Assembly: GCF_024380015.1 (NCBI RefSeq)
Contig: NZ_CP101508.1
Location: 558,001-622,000, forward strand
DNA: 64,000 bases
DNA from: Photobacterium atrarenae
GTDB taxonomy: Bacteria; Pseudomonadota; Gammaproteobacteria; Enterobacterales; Vibrionaceae
Direction: 5' to 3'
Notes under the pieces: generated by a model
Database searches by the model: none
Seen by the model: the letters and a program-made list of their open reading frames with translations, nothing else
What the model was told of the DNA's origin: nothing
Position numbers and translations under genes: made by a program
Shown here: one piece after another, positions 1-8,971 of the stretch
Layout: the number at the start of each line of letters is the position of its first letter
Position numbering within the stretch: the first letter of the stretch is position 1

Positions 1-1
1 G

Positions 2-109
2 ATCAGGATCCAGAAAGAGGTGTTGGTAGCGATGAAGCAAAATAAGGTCACCACCACCGGGAGTAAATTCTCTTTCGCCAACCCTTTCACTTATACCATC
101 AATAAGTAA
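2..109 (+). CDS. C-terminal end of an unrecognised protein (partial)
   Basis: An open frame enters from the left edge and stops at TAA 107-109, giving the last 35 residues of a protein ending FTYTINK. The tail is polar, with Lys, Thr and Asn, and has no membrane segment. I do not recognise the family. A short GC-rich hairpin (127-143) follows, but without a T tract, so termination there is uncertain. The rest of the gap to 271 would hold the promoter of the next gene. Confidence 0.5.
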   Translation: MRIQKEVLVAMKQNKVTTTGSKFSFANPFTYTINK

Positions 110-270
110 TTTCACTACTGTTGCGTCGCCCGATTGCCGGGCGGTGTATCACTCTTTCCTGTTAAGAAATAATCTCTGTAGAACACGCTGCTTCTTGTTC
201 GCCGCTTGTTGTGGATAATAAAGAGTTCGCCCTCATTTGGGCAGTTCATTGAGAACAATACAGGAGCGTT

Positions 271-1476
271 ATGGACAGATTTCACTGGAAACCCTTGTTG
301 TTGGCGTGTTTGATCGTCAGCATCGGTCAGCTGAGCCTCGGATTGATCTTTCCGTCGCTACCCTGGATCGCAAAGGATCTTGGGATCAGTGCCGATCAGG
401 CCCAGTACCTGGTTTCCGGTTATCTGCTCGGTTTCGGCGGCTCCCAGCTGATCTACGGGCCGCTGTCTGATGTCATTGGTCGTCGGCCGGTATTGCTGTC
501 CGGGTTGTTGATCGCTATGGCTGGCTTGCTGATTGCGGTGTTTCAGGCGGAGTCGTTTACGTGGCTGCTGCTCGGTCGCTGTATCCAGGGGCTGGGCGCC
601 GGGAGTGTGTCCGTTCTGGCCCGGGCGACAATCCGCGACAGTTACTTGAGCCACCACCTGGTGAGGGCGATGAGCTGGGTGGCCATTGTGGCGGCATTTA
701 CCCCGATCATTGCGCCTGTGCTGGGCGGGTTGATCAACCACTATGCCGGCTGGCTGGCAGTGTTCGTGTTGCTGCTGGGGTATGTTGCGGTGATTTGGTT
801 GCTGATGGCGATGACGTTTAAAGAGACCCTGGCCAAACCAGCTCAATCGCGCTCGGTCGGCCAGTTGGTGATGTCCTATGGCACGCTGTTGCGTGAGCGC
901 CATTTTCTGATCTTTGCTGGGATCGGCTGGCTGAATTTTGCTCTGGTGGTGCTGGCGATCTCGCTGTTGCCCTTTATCATGCAGGTGCAAATCGGGATGT
1001 CGTCTGATGAATATGCACTCTGGGCGATGGTTCCGGCGATAGGTTTTCTCTCCGGTGGTTTGCTGTGTCAGCGGTTGAGTCCGAAATTTGGTGCTCACCG
1101 GATGCTTCTCATCGCCCCTTTTCTGCAACTCACCGCAGGTTTGATCCTGATTTGTTCGCCTCTGGTGCCAACCTGGGTGATCTCCGGCCACTTTTTCCTC
1201 GCCATGACCAATGGCCTGGCGTTTCCTTGTGCTCAGTCTTTGCTGTTGGTCCCGTATCGTGAACGCTCCGGGACCGTGTCGGCGCTCTCCGGTGCCTGTC
1301 AGATGATGTTTGCCTCGCTTGCCAGCAGCCTGCTGCTGAAAGCAGGGATTCAGCAACCGGCACAGTTGGGCGGGGTGATCCTGGTTGCAGCGGTGAGCGG
1401 TGCTCTCCTGGTGACGCTGGGTGCCCGTAGTTCCAGTGGACGGCAGGCGGTGGCTTCGCTGAGTGAAGTCCGGTAA
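271..1476 (+). CDS. MFS multidrug efflux transporter, Bcr/CflA-EmrD type
   Basis: This is a 401-residue, 12-helix inner-membrane transporter of the major facilitator superfamily, DHA1 drug:proton antiporter group. The loop after helix 2 has the MFS signature GPLSDVIGRRPV (about residues 70-81), and helix 4 to 5 has RCIQGLGAG followed by ARATIRD, typical of the Bcr/CflA subfamily. The closest named proteins I can recall are the EmrD-like exporters of vibrios. The ATG at 271 follows AGGAG at good distance. It probably exports toxic compounds, but the substrate cannot be read from the sequence. It stands alone and is followed by a separate lipoprotein gene. Confidence 0.85.
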   Translation: MDRFHWKPLLLACLIVSIGQLSLGLIFPSLPWIAKDLGISADQAQYLVSGYLLGFGGSQLIYGPLSDVIGRRPVLLSGLLIAMAGLLIAVFQAESFTWLLLGRCIQGLGAGSVSVLARATIRDSYLSHHLVRAMSWVAIVAAFTPIIAPVLGGLINHYAGWLAVFVLLLGYVAVIWLLMAMTFKETLAKPAQSRSVGQLVMSYGTLLRERHFLIFAGIGWLNFALVVLAISLLPFIMQVQIGMSSDEYALWAMVPAIGFLSGGLLCQRLSPKFGAHRMLLIAPFLQLTAGLILICSPLVPTWVISGHFFLAMTNGLAFPCAQSLLLVPYRERSGTVSALSGACQMMFASLASSLLLKAGIQQPAQLGGVILVAAVSGALLVTLGARSSSGRQAVASLSEVR

Positions 1477-1535
1477 TGGCAGAAAAGTTGAACCATAATT
1501 AAGACAGCTGAAGCAAAGTGGTTATAGGCAATGAA

Positions 1536-1862
1536 ATGTGCAAGCACTGTCTTTTAGTGGTCGGGCTCCTGTTGGTTGGCTGTGTTAGTCCTCATGAAGC
1601 AGAGTTGTCGCAGCAGGATGCCTGGGATCAGTTGGGGGCTTATCACGGCAAGCAGGGGTATCTCGAGTGGGATGAAAAGCGGCTTAGTAAACAAGGCGCC
1701 ATGACGGAAACGGATTACGAGGAATATCGTGCTGGCTATCTACAGGGCCGGTATGAGTACTGTAGTAAGAAAAAACAAGTCACTACCGTGGTGAATCCCG
1801 GCTATCCGGACGAATGCAAGCCGAACCAGGGCAGTTATGGTCTGGTGGAGCGCGGTTATTAG
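1536..1862 (+). CDS. small lipoprotein, DUF2799-like
   Basis: This is a protein of 108 residues with a short hydrophobic N-terminus and a lipobox LLVGC, so it should be processed by signal peptidase II and anchored in a membrane. The mature part has the pattern W-x-x-x-G-x-x-x-G followed by Y-x-x-G-x-x-x-G-x-x-x-Y-C, which I associate with the DUF2799 lipoprotein family of unknown function. A GTG at 1518 is in frame, but the ATG at 1536 gives a normal signal peptide and has AGG at about 8 bases. A strong terminator follows. Confidence 0.7.
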   Translation: MCKHCLLVVGLLLVGCVSPHEAELSQQDAWDQLGAYHGKQGYLEWDEKRLSKQGAMTETDYEEYRAGYLQGRYEYCSKKKQVTTVVNPGYPDECKPNQGSYGLVERGY

Positions 1863-1881
1863 CGTTCGGGGCGCGAGCATA

Positions 1882-1906
1882 AAAAAGGCTGCAACGCAGC
1901 CTTTTT
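1882..1906. terminator. bidirectional intrinsic terminator
   Basis: A run of A, a stem of GGCTGC paired with GCAGCC around a 3-base loop, and a run of T form a symmetric hairpin. It lies between the convergent lipoprotein gene and dapD and can serve both strands. Confidence 0.85.
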
Positions 1907-1925
1907 CGTATTTCATGCCTGGGAA

Positions 1926-2957
1926 TTAGTTGTTGCTGTGCAGTTCGCTGTTGAGCTCAACCGCAGTCTTGTTGGTCAGACACTCGATTTGGCCGGTGAC
2001 TGAATTACGACGGAACAGCAGATCGGACTTGCCGGCCAGATCGCGGGCTTTCACGACTTCTACTTCTTGACCGTTCGCATCGAGCATACGGACTTTAGAG
2101 CCGGCAGTGACGTACAGGCCGGATTCGATGGTGCAGCGATCACCCAGTGGGAAGCCAAGCCCGGCGTTGGCGCCCAACAGGCTGTTTTCACCAATAGACA
2201 CGACCACTTTACCGCCACCGCTCAGGGTACCCATGATGGAAGCACCGCCGCCGATATCTGAGCCTTCGCCAACCATGACACCGGCAGAAATACGACCTTC
2301 CACCATGCTCACGCCAGCTGTACCGGCATTGAAGTTGATAAAGCCTTCGTGCATGACGGTGGTGCCTTCACCCACGTGGGCACCCAGGCGAACGCGTGAG
2401 GTATCAGCGATTCGGACCCCGGCCGGAACCACGTAATCGACCATTTTCGGGAACTTATCGACGCAATCGACCGTCAGGGTTTCGCCGTTCAGGCGCGATT
2501 CGATCTGGCGCTCTTCCAGCTCTGGCAGATCGATCGGGCCTTGGTTGGTCCAGGCGATGTTATGCAGCAGGCCGAAAATACCGTCCAGCACCACACCGTG
2601 TGGCTTCACCAGGCGGTGAGAGATCAGTTGGAGTTTCAGGAAACCTTCGGCAACGGACGTAGGCGCAGCATCGCTCGCCAGCACCACAATCACCAGCGGC
2701 TGTGAAGACAGGGAGGCTTTGGCTGCAAACTGGGCACTTTTCTCTTCACCTGCGGTGTTGAACGCCGTCGCCAGGTCGGCACACTGGGCCGGGGTGACTT
2801 CAATGGCCTGGTTGCCTTCTTTGTAATCGACGACTTCTGCAATGGCTGAAACCAGCGCATCAGACGGGTTCAGGACTGGCGTCGGAAAGAAAGCTTCAAT
2901 GATTTTGTTGTCGCGGTTTTTGGTTGCAGTACCAAGGGCTAGGGCAAAGCTGGCCAT
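1926..2957 (-). CDS. dapD: 2,3,4,5-tetrahydropyridine-2,6-dicarboxylate N-succinyltransferase
   Basis: DapD transfers succinyl from succinyl-CoA to tetrahydrodipicolinate in the cytoplasm, the first step of the succinylase branch of lysine and meso-diaminopimelate synthesis. The 343-residue length is that of the long DapD form of vibrios and pseudomonads; the enterobacterial form is about 274. The N-terminal half is alpha/beta, and residues from about 180 on show hexapeptide-repeat character (GVRIADTSRVRLGAHVGEGT, GEGSDIGGGA) of a left-handed beta helix. ATG 2957 follows GGAG. It is a single gene with its own promoter. In E. coli dapD lies beside glnD and yaeH, but here those are about 37 kb away. 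Confidence 0.95.
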   Translation of the reverse strand: MASFALALGTATKNRDNKIIEAFFPTPVLNPSDALVSAIAEVVDYKEGNQAIEVTPAQCADLATAFNTAGEEKSAQFAAKASLSSQPLVIVVLASDAAPTSVAEGFLKLQLISHRLVKPHGVVLDGIFGLLHNIAWTNQGPIDLPELEERQIESRLNGETLTVDCVDKFPKMVDYVVPAGVRIADTSRVRLGAHVGEGTTVMHEGFINFNAGTAGVSMVEGRISAGVMVGEGSDIGGGASIMGTLSGGGKVVVSIGENSLLGANAGLGFPLGDRCTIESGLYVTAGSKVRMLDANGQEVEVVKARDLAGKSDLLFRRNSVTGQIECLTNKTAVELNSELHSNN

Positions 2958-3041
2958 GATTGATCGTTCTCCATGTCAAATTGATTGAGCAATGCAGTTG
3001 AGACCGGTGGTCTGCTGAAGCTGCTCATCGTGAATAAACCC

Positions 3042-3070
3042 ATCATAATGACACTTGGCACGATATTGAA
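3042..3070 (-). promoter_or_regulatory. predicted sigma-70 promoter of dapD
   Basis: On the minus strand TTCAAT (3065-3070), a 17-base spacer and TATGAT (3042-3047) form a fair sigma-70 promoter about 85 bases upstream of the dapD start. It is predicted by eye only. Confidence 0.45.
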
Positions 3071-3176
3071 GGGGGAGTGGGCGATTGAGTGAAAATTGGC
3101 GGCAGATTGGTGTGAATCACACCGGAATCCAAAGAGAAGTGTGATAGAAAAATCAGTTTAGTGTGAGTTTTATGCA

Positions 3177-3204
3177 TAAATAAACCTCCATGAAGGAGGC
3201 TTAT
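3177..3204 (-). terminator. terminator of yebG
   Basis: On the minus strand AGCCTCC pairs with GGAGGTT across a short loop, followed by TTATTTAT. It lies about 30 bases after the yebG stop codon. Confidence 0.6.
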
Positions 3205-3233
3205 TCAAAAGAGCGTGTCAAAGCCGAGCGGAC

Positions 3234-3545
3234 TCAGGCAGCATCCGGCGTGGATTCAGCCGCTTCGTCAGATTGAACTTCGGCTGGCTTTGCCGGTTTC
3301 TTTTTCGGGGCCGCTTTTTTCTTGGCACCCAGTGCGACTAGCACTTCCTCACGTTTATGCGCCAGGAACAGTGATAGTTCTTCTTGTTTGGCTTCATCTT
3401 CGAACAATTCGCTTTCGCCCAGCAAAGCAAACATCTCGTCAGCCATATCTAGCATTTTGTCGTATGCGTCGGCTTCGGATTTAGAGGTGAAAGTCATCTT
3501 TTCTTCTCCGTTGCGCTCAACCACATATTTGACGATAACAGCCAT
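3234..3545 (-). CDS. yebG: SOS-inducible protein YebG
   Basis: This is a 103-residue homologue of E. coli YebG, a small protein induced by DNA damage whose molecular role is not settled. The N-terminus MAVIVKYVVERNGEEKM and the block FTSKSEADAYDKMLD match E. coli YebG closely. The C-terminus is rich in Lys, Ala and Pro, then acidic, and looks disordered. ATG 3545 is preferred over the in-frame GTG at 3551 because GGAGAGGG sits about 6 bases before the ATG and the protein then aligns with the E. coli start. A near-consensus LexA box lies just upstream. Confidence 0.92.
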   Translation of the reverse strand: MAVIVKYVVERNGEEKMTFTSKSEADAYDKMLDMADEMFALLGESELFEDEAKQEELSLFLAHKREEVLVALGAKKKAAPKKKPAKPAEVQSDEAAESTPDAA

Positions 3546-3568
3546 GGTCACCCTCTCCGAAATTGATT

Positions 3569-3588
3569 TACTGGCTGTTTATACAGTA
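3569..3588. promoter_or_regulatory. LexA (SOS) box between yebG and a DNA glycosylase gene
   Basis: The 20 bases read TACTG, nine bases, then ACAGTA, and contain the CTG-N10-CAG core of the gammaproteobacterial LexA operator. The box lies 24 bases before the yebG ATG and about 40 bases before the divergent glycosylase ATG. LexA control of yebG is known in E. coli; control of the divergent gene is inferred from position. Confidence 0.88.
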
Positions 3589-3627
3589 GCATGGTGGCTA
3601 TTGTCCAGAGGGAAGCGAATTAATGTG

Positions 3628-4314
3628 ATGGCGAGAGAAAAATTCGATCAGATTTATGCCCGTGCAGCAGCGCGCAAAGGCGGCGATGCTGCGTTGGAAA
3701 GTTTACTGGCGACACCGCTTACAGCTGATGAAATCAAAGCAATTCCAGACAGTCGCTGGCTGGCGGCCTTTTCCGAAAAAGTGTTTCAGTCTGGCATGAG
3801 CTGGAAAGTGGTGCGCAGCAAGTGGCCCAACTTCGAAGAAGCCTTTTTTGGCTTCGACATTGAGAAAATGCTGCTGATGCCGACGGAAATGTGGGAGCGC
3901 AAGGCAACCGACCCGGCGATTATCCGCCATCTGGGCAAAGTGATGACCATTCCGGCCAATGCTCAGATGATCCATGAAGCAGCGTTGAAGCACGGTTCCT
4001 TCTCGGCAATGGTGGCCGACTGGCCGGGCGAGAATATCACCGGCCTGTGGCGCTATCTGAAAAAGCATGGCCAGCGGTTGGGCGGCAATACCGGTCCGTA
4101 TACGCTGCGGGTCATGGGCAAGGATACCTTCATTGTGAGCCAGGATGTCGAAGCCTATCTGCGTCATACCGGGATCATCGACGGCGGCAAGGATACCCAG
4201 CGCTCGCAACAGGCGATGCAGCAGGCGTTCCACGCCTGGCAGCAGGAATCCGGCCGACCGCTGTGTCAGATCAGCCAGGTGATTGCCTTCAGCCTGGGCG
4301 ACAACCGGGTTTAA
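3628..4314 (+). CDS. divergent Tag-family DNA-3-methyladenine glycosylase
   Basis: This protein of 228 residues resembles E. coli Tag (3-methyladenine DNA glycosylase I, 187 residues). Blocks SGMSWKVVRSKWPNFEEAF, IIRHLGKV and CQISQVIAFSLG match the glycosylase core in order. Tag would remove 3-methyladenine to start base-excision repair. The N-terminal Cys and His that, with the C-terminal His and Cys, bind the structural zinc in E. coli Tag are not apparent, so this is a zinc-free or otherwise divergent member. The start is ATG 3628, or GTG 3625 directly before it. It diverges from yebG across a LexA box, so damage induction is plausible. Substrate is inferred. Confidence 0.75.
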   Translation: MAREKFDQIYARAAARKGGDAALESLLATPLTADEIKAIPDSRWLAAFSEKVFQSGMSWKVVRSKWPNFEEAFFGFDIEKMLLMPTEMWERKATDPAIIRHLGKVMTIPANAQMIHEAALKHGSFSAMVADWPGENITGLWRYLKKHGQRLGGNTGPYTLRVMGKDTFIVSQDVEAYLRHTGIIDGGKDTQRSQQAMQQAFHAWQQESGRPLCQISQVIAFSLGDNRV

Positions 4315-4346
4315 GGCACTGCGGGACGAGAAGGTTCGCTGAGAGC

Positions 4347-5252
4347 TTAAAGTGATGGCTGGGTGTTCGGGAGTCGCCATTCCCGGCAGAACTCGATAAA
4401 CAGTTTCAGTAACGGGCTCTGGTACTTTTCCCTGTGATACAGCAACCAGTATTGGCGGTGCATATCCAGTGGTAGTTCGAGCTGTATCAGGCGTTGATCG
4501 TTGACGGCATGGGCCACGGCAAGGCGGGACAGACAGGTCAGCCCCAGCCCGGCGGCAGCACAATTGATAATGGCTTCGGTGGTGTTGAGTTCAAATGCCT
4601 GTTGCCAGTGTTCTAAGCGTGGCGCGATTCGGTTGAGGAAAAACTCCCGGGTGCCGGAGCCCGGCTCGCGGAGGATCCATTGGGATTGCTCCAGATCCGA
4701 CAGCTGCAGTGCCGGCACGCGGGTCAGCGGGTGCTCGGGATGACACACCACGATCATTTCGTCATCCAGCCAGGGTTCTGCCGCTAAATCCGGAGCCTGG
4801 ACTTTGCCTTCAACCAGGCCGATATCGAGCTCGAACTCGTTCAGTTTGTCGCAAATCTGGGTGGTGTTGGCGATATGCAGCGACTGCTCTTCATGGTCAC
4901 AGCGGGCGCGAAAGTCACGCAGCAGGAAGGGCGTGATCTGGTTGCCCACGGTGTCGCTGGAGCCAATCTTCAACTGGCCGGTCACGGGACCGGTGTGGTC
5001 AAACAATTGCTCAATCGCCCGACTGCGCGCCAGTAATTCATCGGCCAGCGGTAACAAGCGTTTGCCTTGCTCGTTGATGATCAGCCGGTTGTTGTTACGG
5101 TCAAACAGTTTGTGTCCCAGTTGTTTCTCCAGCTCAGACAGCGCCATGCTGACTGCTGGTTTGGAGAGAAATAACCGCTCGGCTGCGGCCGTAATCGTGC
5201 CTTCCTGGACCACGGTAACAAAAACTTTTAGTTGCTTGAGTGCAATCGCCAT
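4347..5252 (-). CDS. LysR-family transcriptional regulator, YeiE-like
   Basis: This is a 301-residue LysR regulator. Residues 1-60 form the winged helix-turn-helix (ITAAAERLFLSKPAVSMALSELE), followed by a linker helix and a substrate-binding domain to the C-terminus. The sequence LIINEQGKRLLPLADELLARSRAIEQLF resembles E. coli YeiE, so a role in anion or sulfur-compound control is possible, but the effector is unknown. It is convergent with the glycosylase gene and divergent from recC. No dedicated target gene sits next to it. Confidence 0.85.
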   Translation of the reverse strand: MAIALKQLKVFVTVVQEGTITAAAERLFLSKPAVSMALSELEKQLGHKLFDRNNNRLIINEQGKRLLPLADELLARSRAIEQLFDHTGPVTGQLKIGSSDTVGNQITPFLLRDFRARCDHEEQSLHIANTTQICDKLNEFELDIGLVEGKVQAPDLAAEPWLDDEMIVVCHPEHPLTRVPALQLSDLEQSQWILREPGSGTREFFLNRIAPRLEHWQQAFELNTTEAIINCAAAGLGLTCLSRLAVAHAVNDQRLIQLELPLDMHRQYWLLYHREKYQSPLLKLFIEFCREWRLPNTQPSL

Positions 5253-5524
5253 TTCCTGCTTCGTTCAATAGGGTTGAGCCTGAATCATAAAGGATTCAGC
5301 ATAGCTTAACCATGCTTACTGTTGCCCGATGCCCTGCTCCGGAGAGTGTAGCGAAGCAGCAACCGGACGTGCAGCGAGTGTTGTCAGGCTGATGGCTTTT
5401 GCTTGCACGGGTGGCGCGGAATACGTTGGGGCTGAAAAGCCGCCAGTGCCACAGCCTTTCGTTTGCAGGGCGCCCGGGATTGATAGACAATCAGGCTAAT
5501 TTTCTTTGTCTGCGAGCGACCTGC

Positions 5525-8500
5525 GTGTTTACTGTTTATCACTCCAATCAACTGGAACTGCTGAAATCCCTGCTGGTGGAGCTGATCCGGCTCGATCCGC
5601 TTGAGAACCCGTTCGAGCAGGAGCAAATCCTGGTGCAAAGCCCTGGGATGTCGCAATGGCTGAAGCTGGAGCTGGCCAAGTCCTTCGGGATTGCGGCCAA
5701 TATCGAATTTCCGCTCCCGGCGACCTTTATCTGGACCATGTTTACCCGGGTGCTGGCCGATGTGCCTGAGCGCAGTGCCTTCAACAAAGAGGCCATGACC
5801 TGGAAGTTGATGAAGGTACTTCCGGAACTGCTCAGCCTGCCGGCGTTTGAGCCGCTGGCCCGCTATCTGCAGGAAGATGAACAGTCCGTCAAACGCTATC
5901 AGCTGGCCGGCAAAATCGCAGACATTTTTGACCAGTACCTGGTGTATCGCCCGGAGTGGATCCAGGCCTGGGAAGCGGGGGAGATCGACCCTGAGCTGAC
6001 GGGGGAGCATCCGTGGCAGCCGCTGCTGTGGCAGGCGCTGTATGATCATACCCTGGCGCAGGATCAGTCGCCGTATCACCGGGCTAACCTGTACGATCAT
6101 TTTATTGAAACCCTCGATAGCTATGCCCAGAGCGGTGCGCCGCTCCCGGCCGGGTTACCGAAGCGCTTGTTCGTGTTCGGGATTTCGGCTTTGCCGCCGC
6201 GCTACCTCGACGCCCTGGCGGCGCTTGGCAAGCATATTGATGTCCACCTGATGTTCACCAACCCGTGCCGTCATTACTGGGGGGAAGTGCGGGATCGTAA
6301 ATACCTCGCCCGGCTGGCGGCCCGGCAGCGCCAGCAAATCCGGTGGTGCGTTGATCACAGCGAGCGTGGCGAGCTGATCTCGCCGCTCAAAGGCGATCTG
6401 GAAGAGAACCTGGTCGATGATACCCATGAGGGGGCGGTTGGCAATACCTTGCTGGCGTCGCTGGGCAAGCTGGGCCGGGATAATCTTTACCTGTTGTCCG
6501 AGATGGAAGCCTACGATGTGGAGGCGTTTGTCGAGATTGAGTCGGACACACTGTTGCATGCGATCCAGGCCGATATTCTCAACCTGGATGATCGTCTCGA
6601 TGACACCCTGACCGAATCCAGCCACCACAAGTTGGCGATTTCCCCACAGGATCAATCGCTGGCCATTCACGCCTGTCACTCGCCGATGCGCGAGGTGGAA
6701 GTGCTGCATGATCGCTTGCTGGCAATGCTGGCCGCAGATCCGTCGCTGTCGCCGCGCGACATCATTGTGATGGTCGCCGACATCAACAGTTACAGCCCGT
6801 ATATTCAGGCCGTGTTCGGCAATGCGCCGGGCGATCGCTATATCCCGTTTTCGATTTCCGATCGCAGTGCTGATCAGGAAAACCCGGTGTTGCTGGCGTT
6901 CCTACGGCTGCTGAGCCTGCCCGAAAGCCGCTGTCAGGCCTCAGAGCTTCTCGAACTGCTGGAAGTCCCGGCGGTGATGGCGAAGTTCGGCTTCGACAGC
7001 GACCGCTTTGAGCGGGTCAAAAGCTGGATTGAAGAAGTCGGGATCCGATGGGGGCTGGATGAAGCCACCGCCAGCGAGTTCCAGTTGCCGCGCCAGCGCC
7101 AGAACACCTGGTTGTTCGGCCTGCAACGTATGCTGCTCGGTTATGCAATGCCGCAGGAATCCGGTTTGTATCAGGGCATCCTGGCCTATGACGAAGTGCA
7201 GGGTATGGATGCCGAGCTGGCCGGTCAGCTCGGCCTGTTTGTCGAAATGTTGATGCACTACCGTCAGCAGCTGGCGCAGCAGCAACCAGCACAGGCATGG
7301 ACCGGGCTGCTCAATCAGCTGCTGGATGATTTTTTCCGGGTTGATACCGACGGGGAAATGGTGCTGCGGATGATCCGCGATAAGCTCGAGCAACTGGAGC
7401 AGCAGTTGCTCGATGCCGGATACCGGGAAGTCATCAGCCCGGCGGTGCTGCGCAGCTATCTCAATGATAAGCTGTCCGGCGAGCGGATCAGCCAGCGCTT
7501 CCTCGCCGGTCAGGTCAACTTCTGTACCCTGATGCCGATGCGTTCGATCCCGTTCAAGGTGGTCTGCCTGCTGGGGATGAACGACGGCGTGTACCCACGC
7601 TCGATCCCGCCGGAAGGCTTTGATCTGATGGCCGGACAGGGACGTTACGGGGATCGTTCGCGCCGGGATGATGACCGTTATCTGTTCCTCGAAGCAATTC
7701 TCTCGGCGCAGGAAGCCTTGTATATCAGCTATGTCGGCCGCTCGATCCAGGATAACAGTGAGAAAATGCCGTCGGTGCTGGTCAGCGAGCTGCTTGAATA
7801 CTGCCAGCAGGGATACTGCCTGGAAGGCGATCAGCCGCTGAGCGCCGATGAATCGGCGGCCCGCATCGTCGACGCGCTGCAACATTATCATCCGCTGGTG
7901 CCGTTCAGCCCGCAGGCGTTTCAGGGGCCGAATCCGAGTTTTGCCGCCGAATGGCTGCCGGTTGCCCGGCGTCATCAGGTGGCGAGCGAAGCGTTTCACA
8001 GCCAGCCGTTGGCCCGGGAGCCGGAGAGCGAGGGCACCGAGCCTGAGCTGGAGTTGGCGGAGCTGATCCGTTTCTGGCGTCTGCCGGTGCAGTATTTTTT
8101 CAACCGGCGGTTGAAAGTCTTCTTCGAGGCGGCCAAAGGGGCGATGGCAGACGATGAGCCGTTTGCCCTCGACGGGCTGGGCCGCTTCCAGCTGCGCAGC
8201 GAATTACTGACTGCCTTTCTGGAGGCCGGCAGCCAGGGCACACCGGCACAGAAAGATGCGCTTTTTGCTCGCTTTACCTGCTATCAACAAGCTTCCGGCG
8301 CGCTGCCGCTCGGGGAGTTCGGCGCGCTGGAGCTGGCTCAGGAGCGCGGGCCGATCGAGACGCTGGCCGATACCGTAACCGGGCTGATGGCCCAGCCGCT
8401 GCCGGATGTCGAGGTGGACCTAACGTTGGATCTCGGCGAGCGTTCAATCCGCTTGCTGGGCTGGCTCAGGCACCACACCCTGGCAGGGCTGGTGCGTTAT

Positions 8501-8971
8501 CGTCCGGGGGCGATCCGGGCGCAGGATATTTTGCAGGGCTGGATGGAGCACCTCTGTCTGGCCTTGGCCGGTCAGGCCGGGCCAACGCATTTGCTGGGCG
8601 TGGATGAGCACTACACGCTGGCCCCGGTCGACGCGGCAGAAGCCCGGACCCACCTGACATCCTTATTACTGGCTTATGATCAGGGACTGTTGCAACCGTT
8701 GCCGTATTTCCCACGCACGGCACTGGCAGGGTTGCAGGCGTGCCAGGATAAGCAGGGCAACTGGCACAGTGACGAGGACACGCAGGAGAAAGCCCGGCTC
8801 AAGATGGCCGAAGCGTTCAACGGCGGGTATCTGTTCAGCGGTGAAGGGATGAATGTGTATATCAACCGGGTATGGCCGGAATGGGACGATTCTGTCAGTA
8901 AATCGGCGGCGCTGGCCGCAGAAACTTACCTCAAACCGGCAGTGCTGAAACTACAGAAAGTTGAGTCGTAG
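5525..8971 (+). CDS. recC: exodeoxyribonuclease V gamma chain RecC
   Basis: RecC is the Chi-recognition and scaffold subunit of the RecBCD helicase-nuclease, which resects double-strand breaks and degrades foreign DNA. The first residues, VYHSNQLELL, and the block GIAANIEFPLPATFIW align with the start of E. coli RecC. The frame is open further upstream, but only from GTG 5525 does the protein begin like the family, giving 1148 residues against 1122 in E. coli. RecC carries inactivated helicase and nuclease folds, so no Walker motif is expected and none is obvious. The ribosome-binding site is weak. Confidence 0.93.
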   Translation: MFTVYHSNQLELLKSLLVELIRLDPLENPFEQEQILVQSPGMSQWLKLELAKSFGIAANIEFPLPATFIWTMFTRVLADVPERSAFNKEAMTWKLMKVLPELLSLPAFEPLARYLQEDEQSVKRYQLAGKIADIFDQYLVYRPEWIQAWEAGEIDPELTGEHPWQPLLWQALYDHTLAQDQSPYHRANLYDHFIETLDSYAQSGAPLPAGLPKRLFVFGISALPPRYLDALAALGKHIDVHLMFTNPCRHYWGEVRDRKYLARLAARQRQQIRWCVDHSERGELISPLKGDLEENLVDDTHEGAVGNTLLASLGKLGRDNLYLLSEMEAYDVEAFVEIESDTLLHAIQADILNLDDRLDDTLTESSHHKLAISPQDQSLAIHACHSPMREVEVLHDRLLAMLAADPSLSPRDIIVMVADINSYSPYIQAVFGNAPGDRYIPFSISDRSADQENPVLLAFLRLLSLPESRCQASELLELLEVPAVMAKFGFDSDRFERVKSWIEEVGIRWGLDEATASEFQLPRQRQNTWLFGLQRMLLGYAMPQESGLYQGILAYDEVQGMDAELAGQLGLFVEMLMHYRQQLAQQQPAQAWTGLLNQLLDDFFRVDTDGEMVLRMIRDKLEQLEQQLLDAGYREVISPAVLRSYLNDKLSGERISQRFLAGQVNFCTLMPMRSIPFKVVCLLGMNDGVYPRSIPPEGFDLMAGQGRYGDRSRRDDDRYLFLEAILSAQEALYISYVGRSIQDNSEKMPSVLVSELLEYCQQGYCLEGDQPLSADESAARIVDALQHYHPLVPFSPQAFQGPNPSFAAEWLPVARRHQVASEAFHSQPLAREPESEGTEPELELAELIRFWRLPVQYFFNRRLKVFFEAAKGAMADDEPFALDGLGRFQLRSELLTAFLEAGSQGTPAQKDALFARFTCYQQASGALPLGEFGALELAQERGPIETLADTVTGLMAQPLPDVEVDLTLDLGERSIRLLGWLRHHTLAGLVRYRPGAIRAQDILQGWMEHLCLALAGQAGPTHLLGVDEHYTLAPVDAAEARTHLTSLLLAYDQGLLQPLPYFPRTALAGLQACQDKQGNWHSDEDTQEKARLKMAEAFNGGYLFSGEGMNVYINRVWPEWDDSVSKSAALAAETYLKPAVLKLQKVES

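Noticed and set aside
358..1356. 332-codon antisense frame over the MFS gene
   Set aside because: Its translation is rich in His, Gln and Arg, typical of an antisense shadow of hydrophobic codons.
5399..5524. Upstream extension of recC by 42 codons
   Set aside because: The added residues do not match RecC; the family start aligns at GTG 5525.
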